A stretch of DNA of 64,000 nucleotides from Amorphoplanes digitatis (lineage in GTDB: Bacteria; Actinomycetota; Actinomycetes; Mycobacteriales; Micromonosporaceae). The notes below the pieces were generated by a model that was not told the DNA's origin, made no database searches, and saw only the letters and a list, made by a program, of their open reading frames with translations. This document shows, piece after piece, positions 8,841-16,237 of the stretch; position 1 is the stretch's first letter; every line of letters begins with the position of its first letter. The stretch lies in contig NZ_JACHNH010000001.1 of NCBI RefSeq assembly GCF_014205335.1, positions 4,892,501 through 4,956,500 on the forward strand, read 5' to 3'. Position numbers and translations under genes: made by a program.

Positions 8841-9287
8841 CTACGGCAGCGGCTTTCGGAGAATGTAGTTGAGGCCGAAGTCCGTCTCGCTGGTGCGCAC
8901 GTCGAGGTAGCCGAGGCGCTGGTAGAAGCCGTGTGCGGAGATGCTGGCGCCGGTCTCCATGTAGGCGTGTCCCTCGGCCGCAGCCAGCGCCTCGATGTGG
9001 CGCATGAGTTGTCGCCCCACCCCTCTGCCGATCGTCCCCGGCCGGACGAACATCGTGAAGACCTTGTTGCCGTCACGGGAGACCGTGCCCACGACGGTCC
9101 CGTCCTCCACGGCGACGAACATCTGCCGCTCCCCGGCGAGCTCCGCGATCCGTCCGGCGGTGAAGTGCTCGCACATCAGCGTGATGACGCTCTCCGGGTA
9201 GTCGCGGCTGTTGACCTCGCGCAGGCAGCGCCCGATGACGTCGCTGATCTCCGGGGCGTCGCCGGGCCGGAACGATCGGATCTCCAT
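8841..9287 (-). CDS. GNAT-family N-acetyltransferase
   Basis: A 148-residue single GNAT domain. It begins with an IRSFRPGDAPEI start typical of the family and contains a VGTVSRDG strand and the acetyl-CoA loop RGVGRQLMRHIE (the usual R/Q-x-x-G-x-G/A). It ends with FYQRLGYLDV. It transfers an acetyl group from acetyl-CoA to an unknown amine or protein. The ATG at 9287 starts exactly at the domain boundary; an upstream ATG at 9320 would add 11 residues and overlap the WD40 gene stop. It is convergent with the oxygenase (1 bp between stops) and follows the WD40 gene on the same strand. Confidence 0.82.
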   Translation of the reverse strand: MEIRSFRPGDAPEISDVIGRCLREVNSRDYPESVITLMCEHFTAGRIAELAGERQMFVAVEDGTVVGTVSRDGNKVFTMFVRPGTIGRGVGRQLMRHIEALAAAEGHAYMETGASISAHGFYQRLGYLDVRTSETDFGLNYILRKPLP

Positions 9288-9306
9288 CACGTCCGCATTC
9301 TGCCGT

Positions 9307-12300
9307 TCAGGGGCAGACATCGACGAACGGCTCACCGGGTGCGTACGCGCGCCATTCGTCGGCACTGACGGCACCGGCGTGCGCGCACAGGCTCGCCTCC
9401 GGATCGAGGTAGGCCGTGGGATCCCAGAGCAGCACGGTCCCGTCGGCGCCCTTGGTGACCAGGAGCCGACCGTCCGGGCTGAACACCACCACCGATATGG
9501 GGGCGCCGTGCCCGGTGAGCGGGACGCCGACGGGTTCGCCGGTCCGGGTGTCCCAGAGCCGCACGGCCCCGCGCGTGCCGGCCGTGGCCAGAAACCGCCC
9601 GTCCGGGCTGATCGCGATGTCCCGCACCTCGCCGGCGGACCCGGCGAGTGTGACGGTCTCGCCGGTGCCGAGGTCCCAGAGCCGCACCACCCCGTCGTAG
9701 CGGACCGCGGCCAGGGTCCGCCCGTCCGGACCGAACCTCATCGTCTCCACCTGGCCGGTGAGCCCGGTGAGCGGTTCGCCGACGGGCTCACCGGTACGGG
9801 TGTCCCAGCGCCGCACCGTCCCCTCCTCGCCGGCGGTCGCCAGGAGGCGGCCACCCGGGCCGAACGCCATTGCGGACACCGGACGGGCGTGCCCGCTGGG
9901 CCGGGTACCGGCGAGTCCTCCGGTGGCCGGATCCCACAGCCGGATCTCCCCGCGCGTGTCCGCGATGGCCAGTAGCCGCCGGTCCGGGCTGAACGCCATC
10001 GCCGAGGGCTCGGCGGTGTGCAGCGACGGGCCCGCGGGCCGGCTGCCGTACGGGTCCCACAACCGCACCGTCGCGTCGCCGCCGGCTGTCGCCAGCAGCC
10101 CGCCGTCCGGGCTGAACACCGCGTCGGACACCGGACCGCCGTAGTCGGTGAACGGGTTCCCGGCGAATTCTCCGGTGGCCGGATCCCACAGCCGGAGCCC
10201 ACCACGCGTGTCCGCGGTGGCCAGGCGCCGGCTGTCCGGGCTGAACGCCATCGCCCACAGCCTGGCGTTGTACAGCAGCGGGCCCGCGGGTCTGCCGGTG
10301 GAGGCGTCCCACAACCGCACCGTCGCGTCGTCGCCGGCGGTGACCAGCAGTTCACCGTCCGGGCTGAACAGCACCGCCGTCCCCCGGCCGGCACCGTGAA
10401 TCGCGACGCTGTCGGGAGCCGCGGCCGGTACGCAGTTCGCGGAGCACAGTGGCGGCATCGGCACCTTCCACCGTCGTACCGTCCCGTCGCCACCGACGGC
10501 GGCCAGGGCTCCCCCGGCGGGGCTGAACGCCACCGCCGCCACCCAGCGGTGGTTTCCGGTCAGCGGGCTGCCGACCTCTCCGCCGGTGCGCGGGTCCCAC
10601 AGCCGGACCGTCCGGTCGCCATCGGCCGTGGCGAGGAACCGCCCGTCCGGGCTGAACGACACCGACTTCACCGAGTTCCCGTGGCCGTACGGGGTGCCCA
10701 CCGTGCCGACCCGCCTGCCTGCGGCCGGATCCCACCGCAGCACCCTCCCGTCTTCGCCGGCGGTGACCAGCAGGCGCCCGTCCGGGCTGAACGCCACATC
10801 ACGCACCACACCGGTGTGCCCTGGGAGCGGGGCGCCGACGGGTCTGCGGGTTCCCGGGTCCCAGAGCCGCACCGTCCCGTCGCTGCCCGCCGTGGCGAGG
10901 AGCCGCCCGTCCCGGCGGAACGCCAGCGCTCCCACCCAGCCGCTGTGCCCGGTGAGCGGCGCGCCGACGGGTGCGCGGGTGCGCGGGTCCCACAGCCGCA
11001 CCGTCCCGTCGTCACCGGCGGTGGCGAGCAGCCGGCCGTCCGGGCCGAACGCCACCGCCATCACCGTCCTGGCGTGGCCGGTCGGCAGGATGCCGGTGAG
11101 CCTGCCGGTGTACGGATCCCAGAGTCGGACCGTCGTGCCGTCGCCGGTGGCGAGGATCCGCCCGTCCGGTGAGAACGCCATCACCCCCACCGGCCTGGTG
11201 TGCAGCAGGGTGTTGCGGCCGTCGCCGAGCAGGGCGCTCGCCGCCGCGGCGGCCTCGTCCGTGTGCGCCACGTGCAGGGCGGCCGCCGCCAGGCGTTCGG
11301 AGGTGGCCCGGTCGGCGGAGGTGATCACGTCCCGCGCTCTGATGGCGCGGCTCTGCGCGGCGAGCTGGCGGGACAGCGCCATGGCGTGTTGCCGGTTCGC
11401 CCGGGCCGCGTTGGTGACGGCCACGATCGCCGCGCCGCCGGTCGCGAGCAGGAGCACCACCATGACGGCGGCGACCGCCCGGTAGGCCCGCTGGCGGCGC
11501 CGGGCACGGCGGTGGCCTGCGGCGAGGAAGTCGGCCGCGGTGCGGTCCACGCTCAGGCGTCCGGCGGGGTCGGCCGCCCAGCGCCGGGTGGCGTGTCGCA
11601 CCGCGAGCAGCTGGCTGCCCCGGTAGAGGTAGGAGGGGTCCTGGTCGTGGTCGTGCCACGCCTGGACATCGTCGACGAGGGCGCGGTGCAGGGCCTGGTC
11701 CGCGATGCTCGGCTGGAGCCAGTCGCGCAGCCTGGTCCAGGAGCGCAGCAGTTCCTCGTGCGCGACCGTCACGATGTCGTTGCCGGCCCGGATGATCAGC
11801 CGCTGTTCGGTGAACGCGTCGAGGATCGCGTCGAGGTCGCCGTCGTCGCAGGCGGCCGCGGCGCGCAGGGCCGCGCGGGTGGCGGGGCGGCGGGTGGGCC
11901 GTCCGTCCGTCGTGGCGACGAGGTGGGCGAAGACCTTGACGGTGAGGTGCCGCTGATCGCCGGTGAGCGCGTCGAACGCGCGTTCGGCGCTCGTGTTCAC
12001 GATCCCCGCGATGCCGCCGGTGCGGTGGTACCCGGCGACGGTGAGGCGGTGTTCGTGGTCGGCGTGCCACATCACGTACATGACCTGGGACAGCAGCGGC
12101 AGCGCGCCGCTGTCGAAGCCGACGGGCAGAGTGCGGTCGCGCAGGTCGTCGAGGATCTTCCCGGTGAGGTCGTCCGGCACGGCGACGCCGGCCTCCGCCG
12201 CCGGGCCGGTGACGGCCTCGGCCAGTTCGGACTCGGTGACGGCGCCGACGGCGAACGGGCCGGCCTCCAGCGCCTGCTTGAGCGGCGCGCAGGCGGTGGC

Positions 12301-13545
12301 GTGGTCGAGGAAGTCGCTGCGGACGATCGCGACGACCAGTGCGGTGTGCGGCCGGTGCGTGGCCATCGCGTGCAGGGCCGTCAGGAACACGTCCCGCTCC
12401 CGCGCGTCGTCGACGAGGGTGAACAGCTCCTCCAACTGGTCGACGATCAGGACGAGCCGGTGCGGCTCGGGCAGCCCGGACACCGCCTGGCCGGACAGCA
12501 GGTGTGCCTGTTCGGGGCGTTCGGTCAGCGATCGATGGACGCTGATCACGTCGGCGCCGGCCAGGTCGGCCAGGTGCGTCGCCAGTTGACCCACCGGGTC
12601 GGCGGTGGGGGTGATGACCCGGCGCGGCCAGCTCCGGCAGCCGGGTACCGGACGGTCGTCGGCGAGGGCGGGCAGCAGGCCGGCACGCAGCAGTGACGAC
12701 TTGCCCGCACCGGACGCCCCGAGCACCAGCAGGATGCCGCCGCCGGTCAGCTGGTCGGCCATGCGCCGCAGCAGCGCGGAGGTCAGCGCGCGGCGACCGT
12801 AGAAGATCGCGGCGTGGCGCTCCTGGAAGGGGAACAGTCCGAGATAGGGGCAGCCGGGCCAGCGCGGCTGCCCGCCAGGGCCGGCGGCGGGCGGCCGGCG
12901 CGATTGCAGATCGCGCAGCGCGTCCAGGACCAGGCCGAGGTCGGCGTCGGCCTGGCGCGCGCGCTCGCGATCGGCGCTCTGTCGCGCGATCTCGCGGCGC
13001 AGGTCCTGGTGCAGGGCCTCCGTGCCGAGGCGGGAGTTGACGAGCACGAACGCGAACTCCCCGAACAGGGCGGTGAGTTCGGAGAATGCGCCGATCATGC
13101 CGGGCAGCAGGTGGGGGCCGTCGAGCGCGGCCGCGGTCCGCAACGCGGTCCCGGCGATGTCGACCGCCTGGAAGAGCGCCATGACCTCGCCGCGCAGGTC
13201 CCGGTCCGCGGGGGTGGTGGAGGTGAAGGCGGCCTCGATCCGCTCGGCGACGGCCTGCTGCACCTGCGCCGCGGACGGTGGTGCCTGGCCGTCGTCGGGG
13301 CGCAGGCGAGCGACGGCGTCGGTCACGACGCCGGTGAGGACGTTCGCTCCGACGGAGCCGACCGCCGCCACGCCGGCGGTGATCACTGCGCCCGTGCCCG
13401 CCGCCGCCGCGATGACCGGCGCCAGCGCGGAGGCCGAGAGCAGCCCGATCAGCGCCGGTGCGGAGATGCCGCGCAGCCGCGCCGCATTGTTCGTGATCGT
13501 CTCGGCGACCGCTGCCCGCATCGCACCTGGTTCGGCTGTTGTCAC
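9307..13545 (-). CDS. nSTAND-type ATPase with 14 WD40 repeats
   Basis: A 1412-residue multidomain protein. Residues about 28-80 form long Ala/Gly/Val-rich hydrophobic helices, followed by a helical linker. A novel-STAND1-like NTPase starts near 232 (PYLGLFPF...FYGR), with Walker A GASGAGKSS near 276-284 and Walker B LVLIVDQLEELF near 370, and then a winged-helix-like region. A predicted membrane segment lies near 690-715. From about 780 to 1395 there are 14 WD40 units (FSPDGRLLATAGDDGTVRLWD type), enough for two seven-bladed propellers. STAND proteins oligomerise on ligand sensing; the N-terminal hydrophobic region could be a membrane-acting effector (inference). The start is GTG 13545; ATG 13521 is an alternative. 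Confidence 0.88.
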   Translation of the reverse strand: MTTAEPGAMRAAVAETITNNAARLRGISAPALIGLLSASALAPVIAAAAGTGAVITAGVAAVGSVGANVLTGVVTDAVARLRPDDGQAPPSAAQVQQAVAERIEAAFTSTTPADRDLRGEVMALFQAVDIAGTALRTAAALDGPHLLPGMIGAFSELTALFGEFAFVLVNSRLGTEALHQDLRREIARQSADRERARQADADLGLVLDALRDLQSRRPPAAGPGGQPRWPGCPYLGLFPFQERHAAIFYGRRALTSALLRRMADQLTGGGILLVLGASGAGKSSLLRAGLLPALADDRPVPGCRSWPRRVITPTADPVGQLATHLADLAGADVISVHRSLTERPEQAHLLSGQAVSGLPEPHRLVLIVDQLEELFTLVDDARERDVFLTALHAMATHRPHTALVVAIVRSDFLDHATACAPLKQALEAGPFAVGAVTESELAEAVTGPAAEAGVAVPDDLTGKILDDLRDRTLPVGFDSGALPLLSQVMYVMWHADHEHRLTVAGYHRTGGIAGIVNTSAERAFDALTGDQRHLTVKVFAHLVATTDGRPTRRPATRAALRAAAACDDGDLDAILDAFTEQRLIIRAGNDIVTVAHEELLRSWTRLRDWLQPSIADQALHRALVDDVQAWHDHDQDPSYLYRGSQLLAVRHATRRWAADPAGRLSVDRTAADFLAAGHRRARRRQRAYRAVAAVMVVLLLATGGAAIVAVTNAARANRQHAMALSRQLAAQSRAIRARDVITSADRATSERLAAAALHVAHTDEAAAAASALLGDGRNTLLHTRPVGVMAFSPDGRILATGDGTTVRLWDPYTGRLTGILPTGHARTVMAVAFGPDGRLLATAGDDGTVRLWDPRTRAPVGAPLTGHSGWVGALAFRRDGRLLATAGSDGTVRLWDPGTRRPVGAPLPGHTGVVRDVAFSPDGRLLVTAGEDGRVLRWDPAAGRRVGTVGTPYGHGNSVKSVSFSPDGRFLATADGDRTVRLWDPRTGGEVGSPLTGNHRWVAAVAFSPAGGALAAVGGDGTVRRWKVPMPPLCSANCVPAAAPDSVAIHGAGRGTAVLFSPDGELLVTAGDDATVRLWDASTGRPAGPLLYNARLWAMAFSPDSRRLATADTRGGLRLWDPATGEFAGNPFTDYGGPVSDAVFSPDGGLLATAGGDATVRLWDPYGSRPAGPSLHTAEPSAMAFSPDRRLLAIADTRGEIRLWDPATGGLAGTRPSGHARPVSAMAFGPGGRLLATAGEEGTVRRWDTRTGEPVGEPLTGLTGQVETMRFGPDGRTLAAVRYDGVVRLWDLGTGETVTLAGSAGEVRDIAISPDGRFLATAGTRGAVRLWDTRTGEPVGVPLTGHGAPISVVVFSPDGRLLVTKGADGTVLLWDPTAYLDPEASLCAHAGAVSADEWRAYAPGEPFVDVCP

Positions 13546-13627
13546 CTGGCAGTTGATAACAGCCGATCGGCCGCCAGGTTCGCACCACGGGTGTGGGCGT
13601 ACGTATCAACGGTTCGCAGCACTGAAA

Positions 13628-13661
13628 CCTGCCGGCGCTCACCCACGTGAGCGCCGGCAGG
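13628..13661. other. Perfect 15-bp hairpin in divergent intergenic region
   Basis: CCTGCCGGCGCTCAC pairs perfectly with GTGAGCGCCGGCAGG around a 4-nt loop. It lies upstream of both divergent genes (about 70-80 bp from each start), so it is not at a gene end. It may be an operator, an attenuator or a remnant; nothing in the sequence decides. Confidence 0.5.
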
Positions 13662-13731
13662 CGCCAGCGGGATCGCGCTTGACAGGTAGCTGTTTCCTGG
13701 ATTGAACCCGTTGTCTAGGTTTGGGGCGTCG

Positions 13732-14286
13732 ATGTCACTGTCCAGCGCTTCCGCGATAGTCGGCCTCTGTGGTGTGACCTTCTCGTTTATCTTCCTCGCC
13801 TGGCAGACATTGCAGTTGCGCCGGCAGGTCCGGATCACCGGCGTCGCGGCCAATTACAACTCACATCTCGGGGTCACCCAGATGTATCACGACGTGTTCA
13901 AACTGATCATCAGTCGCCCGCACCTCATGCCTTATTTCCTCTCCGGCAAGGCGTGCCCGCCCGATGATCCGAATCGAGTGGAGGCGCTCGTAGTGGCCGA
14001 CATGATGGCCAATGTGCACGAGCTCGGACTCCAGCACACGCGTGAGATGCCGGATGCGGTCCATGGTGAGTGCTGGCCGGCAAGCGCTGTCGATTCACTG
14101 AGGCAGCCGATCCTCAAGGAGCTGTTCCTGACGCCGCAACCCTGGTATCCCGAGTTGCGGATGCTGTTCGAACGAGGTGAGCGAGCAAACCGGCCCGCAG
14201 CGGACCCGATCGGCACCGTCCCGATCCACCTTGCCATGCCGCAGGAGAGCGAGCCGCAGGAGATTCAACCCGGAGTGGTCAGCTGA
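13732..14286 (+). CDS. Membrane-anchored hypothetical protein
   Basis: A 184-residue protein with one N-terminal transmembrane helix (about residues 5-24, VGLCGVTFSFIFLAWQ) followed by a cytosolic helical domain. That domain has a pattern seen in many bacterial proteins of unknown function: an N-terminal anchor, then a Tyr/His-rich region, ISRPHLMPYFLSGK, and MANVHELGLQH. I cannot assign a function. ATG 13732 is used; an in-frame TTG at 13702 is possible. It is divergent from the nSTAND-WD40 gene and may be functionally linked to it. Its stop overlaps the stop of the convergent GH53 gene by 8 bp. Its GC is lower than that of its neighbours. Confidence 0.68.
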   Translation: MSLSSASAIVGLCGVTFSFIFLAWQTLQLRRQVRITGVAANYNSHLGVTQMYHDVFKLIISRPHLMPYFLSGKACPPDDPNRVEALVVADMMANVHELGLQHTREMPDAVHGECWPASAVDSLRQPILKELFLTPQPWYPELRMLFERGERANRPAADPIGTVPIHLAMPQESEPQEIQPGVVS

Positions 14287-15379
14287 TCCACTTCACCGCG
14301 CCGTTGAAGACGTTCGTCCAGTTGAAGACGGCCATGTTGTCCCAGCCGTCGCCGGAGGAGGCGATGTTCGCCGGGTCCCAGCCGTTGCCGGGCACCGCCG
14401 TCCACGTCGGCTCCCAGTAGAAGACGCCGATCGCGCCGCCCGCCTTGGCGGCGTTCTGCACCGCGGTGAACGCGGCGCCCTGGCCGGCCCAGGTCGCCGC
14501 GTACCCGGAGCAGGCGGTGTTGATGCTGTTGCCGGTGCCGTCAGCGTTGTTCAGGGTGAACGGCGCGGCGGTCTCGGCCAGGATCGTCGGCTTGCCGTAG
14601 CGGGAGATCATGTCCGCGACCACCGAGGTCATGTTGGCCATCGTGCCGTGCCAGTTGCAGTAGTACGACAGCGCGGTGACGTCCCAGACGACGCCCTTGG
14701 CCCTGATCCCGTCGTAGAACCAGCGTGCGTGCGCGTCGCTGTCGGAGTTGGCCGTGTGGATGATGACCTGGGTCCCGGAGTTGCAGGCCTTTGTGGCGTT
14801 GTAGCCGGCCTTGAGCAGCAGGCTCAGGTTGGTGAAGTCGTTGTTGACCACCTTGCCGTCGTTCCACAGCATGCCGACGTTGATCTCGTTGCCGATCTGG
14901 ACGCTGTCCGGCGTGGTGCCCTGCGCCTTGAGGCTGTTGCAGACGCCGTACGTGTAGTTGTAGACGTCCGTGGTCAGCGCGGAGATGCCGTGGCTCGACC
15001 ACGCCGCCGGCTTGTACTGCTTGCCCGGGTCGGCCCAGGTGTCGGAGTAGTGGAAGTCGATGAGCAGCTTGAAGCCCTTGGCCTTGACCGTCTTCGCGTA
15101 CGCCAGCACCTTGGCCGCGTTGTTGTAGCCGCTGGCCGGGTTGTTCCAGACCCGGAGCCGGATGTAGTTGACCCCGGCGGACTTGAGGATGTCGAGCGGG
15201 TCGGCGACGGCGCCCGCGGCCGTGTAGTACTTCGCGCCCAGGTCTACGGCGCGCTGGAGGGTGGAGACGTCGGCGCCGCGCATGGACAGGGTGCTCGCCG
15301 CCTGGGCCTGCTGCGGCGGCGCCGCCAGGACGGCTGCGGACAGGACGACCGCGAGGACGCCGGCAAGTTTGCGGAACAT
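14279..15379 (-). CDS. Secreted GH53 arabinogalactan endo-beta-1,4-galactanase
   Basis: This 366-residue precursor has a Sec signal peptide (about 1-28, AQA cleavage site) and a single GH53 barrel. The catalytic acid/base is Glu165 in QIGNEIN and the nucleophile Glu269 in ILAET. The segments YIRLRVWNNP and DFHYSDTWADPGKQ are diagnostic of the family. GH53 enzymes cut beta-1,4-galactan side chains of rhamnogalacturonan I, releasing galacto-oligosaccharides for uptake. It is divergent from GH12 across two CebR-like boxes, which suggests shared control. The GH42 beta-galactosidase nearby is the natural partner for its products. Confidence 0.95.
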   Translation of the reverse strand: MFRKLAGVLAVVLSAAVLAAPPQQAQAASTLSMRGADVSTLQRAVDLGAKYYTAAGAVADPLDILKSAGVNYIRLRVWNNPASGYNNAAKVLAYAKTVKAKGFKLLIDFHYSDTWADPGKQYKPAAWSSHGISALTTDVYNYTYGVCNSLKAQGTTPDSVQIGNEINVGMLWNDGKVVNNDFTNLSLLLKAGYNATKACNSGTQVIIHTANSDSDAHARWFYDGIRAKGVVWDVTALSYYCNWHGTMANMTSVVADMISRYGKPTILAETAAPFTLNNADGTGNSINTACSGYAATWAGQGAAFTAVQNAAKAGGAIGVFYWEPTWTAVPGNGWDPANIASSGDGWDNMAVFNWTNVFNGAVKWIS

Positions 15380-15403
15380 ACGCCACCACCTGTCAATCGA
15401 GGC

Positions 15404-15417
15404 TGGGAGCGCTCACA
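15404..15417. promoter_or_regulatory. CebR/CelR-like operator, copy 1
   Basis: TGGGAGCGCTCACA differs from the consensus palindrome TGGGAGCGCTCCCA at one position. It lies 24 bp upstream of the GH53 start. Confidence 0.7.
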
Positions 15418-15459
15418 GTAGACGGCTACGCAGCGGTAGTAAAGACATGGTAGACGCAC

Positions 15460-15473
15460 TGGGAGCGCTCACA
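15460..15473. promoter_or_regulatory. CebR/CelR-like operator, copy 2
   Basis: A second TGGGAGCGCTCACA, exactly 56 bp after copy 1 and in the same orientation. It lies between the divergent GH53 and GH12 genes, 64 bp before the GH12 start. The pair could allow cooperative or two-promoter repression. Confidence 0.7.
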
Positions 15474-15507
15474 GCATCGCCGCAGCGCATTGACGTGTAT
15501 CATTCGA

Positions 15508-15530
15508 CTTAGTTGGGGGCTCAAACTAAG
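15508..15530. promoter_or_regulatory. Palindrome before GH12, possible degenerate ROK site
   Basis: CTTAGTT-N9-AACTAAG, with perfect 7-bp outer arms, sits 7 bp before the GH12 start and overlaps its AAGGAGG ribosome-binding site. The TAGTT/AACTA ends resemble the sites at 18225 and 24015, but the spacing is 4 bp shorter, so membership of the same regulon is uncertain. Confidence 0.4.
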
Positions 15531-15537
15531 GAGGGTC

Positions 15538-16218
15538 ATGAGACGAGTGATCGCGGCCGTGCTGGCCGTCGTCGCCTCGGCGCTGTTCGCGGCGCCCGCC
15601 CAGGCGGCGGCCTGGTGGTCGACGGACCGGTGGGGCACCTGGTCCAGCAACGGCTACACGCTCTACAACAACGTCTGGGGCTCGGGCTACGGGCCGCAGA
15701 CCATCTGGGCCAACTCCGCCTCGAACTGGGGCGTGTGGGCGAACCACCCCAACACCGGCGGCATCAAGTCGTACCCCAACGCGACCCGCTACATCGGCAA
15801 GAAGGTCAGCGCGCTCGGCACCACGACGAGCAGCTTCAACGTCACCGTGCCCACCAGCGGCGTCGCGTTCACCACCGCGTACGACATCTGGTCCTCCGAC
15901 AACGCGCACGAGATCATGCTCTGGATGAACAAGTACGGCGCGGTCGGCCCGCTCGGCAGCCTCCAGACGACCACCTCGGTCGGCGGGCACACCTGGGCGA
16001 TCTACCGCGGCTCGAACGGCGCCAACCAGGTCTACTCGTTCGTGCGGACCGGCAACACCAGCGCCGGCACCGTCGACATCAGGGCGATCGCACAGTGGAT
16101 CCGGGCCAGGGGCTGGTTCGGCGACGTGACCATCGGCAACGTCCAGCTGGGTTACGAGATCACCTCGGCGTCCGGCGGCCGGGACTTCATCACCAACTCG
16201 TTCTCGGTCACCGGGTGA
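15538..16218 (+). CDS. Secreted GH12 endoglucanase/xyloglucanase
   Basis: This 226-residue precursor has a signal peptide (about 1-24) and a single GH12 beta-jelly-roll with no binding module. The nucleophile is Glu125 in the HEIMLWM segment and the acid/base Glu207 in LGYEITS, the usual GH12 pair. Family members hydrolyse beta-1,4-glucan or xyloglucan; which one cannot be told from this reading. ATG 15538 follows AAGGAGG with ideal spacing. Two CebR-like boxes and a further palindrome lie upstream. It converges on the GH42 gene with 19 bp between stops. Confidence 0.93.
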   Translation: MRRVIAAVLAVVASALFAAPAQAAAWWSTDRWGTWSSNGYTLYNNVWGSGYGPQTIWANSASNWGVWANHPNTGGIKSYPNATRYIGKKVSALGTTTSSFNVTVPTSGVAFTTAYDIWSSDNAHEIMLWMNKYGAVGPLGSLQTTTSVGGHTWAIYRGSNGANQVYSFVRTGNTSAGTVDIRAIAQWIRARGWFGDVTIGNVQLGYEITSASGGRDFITNSFSVTG

Positions 16219-16237
16219 AGGCCGGCGCCGCGGTCAG

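Noticed and set aside
13679..13707. TTGACA at 13679 as a promoter for the membrane-anchored gene
   Set aside because: No acceptable -10 element lies at 16-18 bp spacing.
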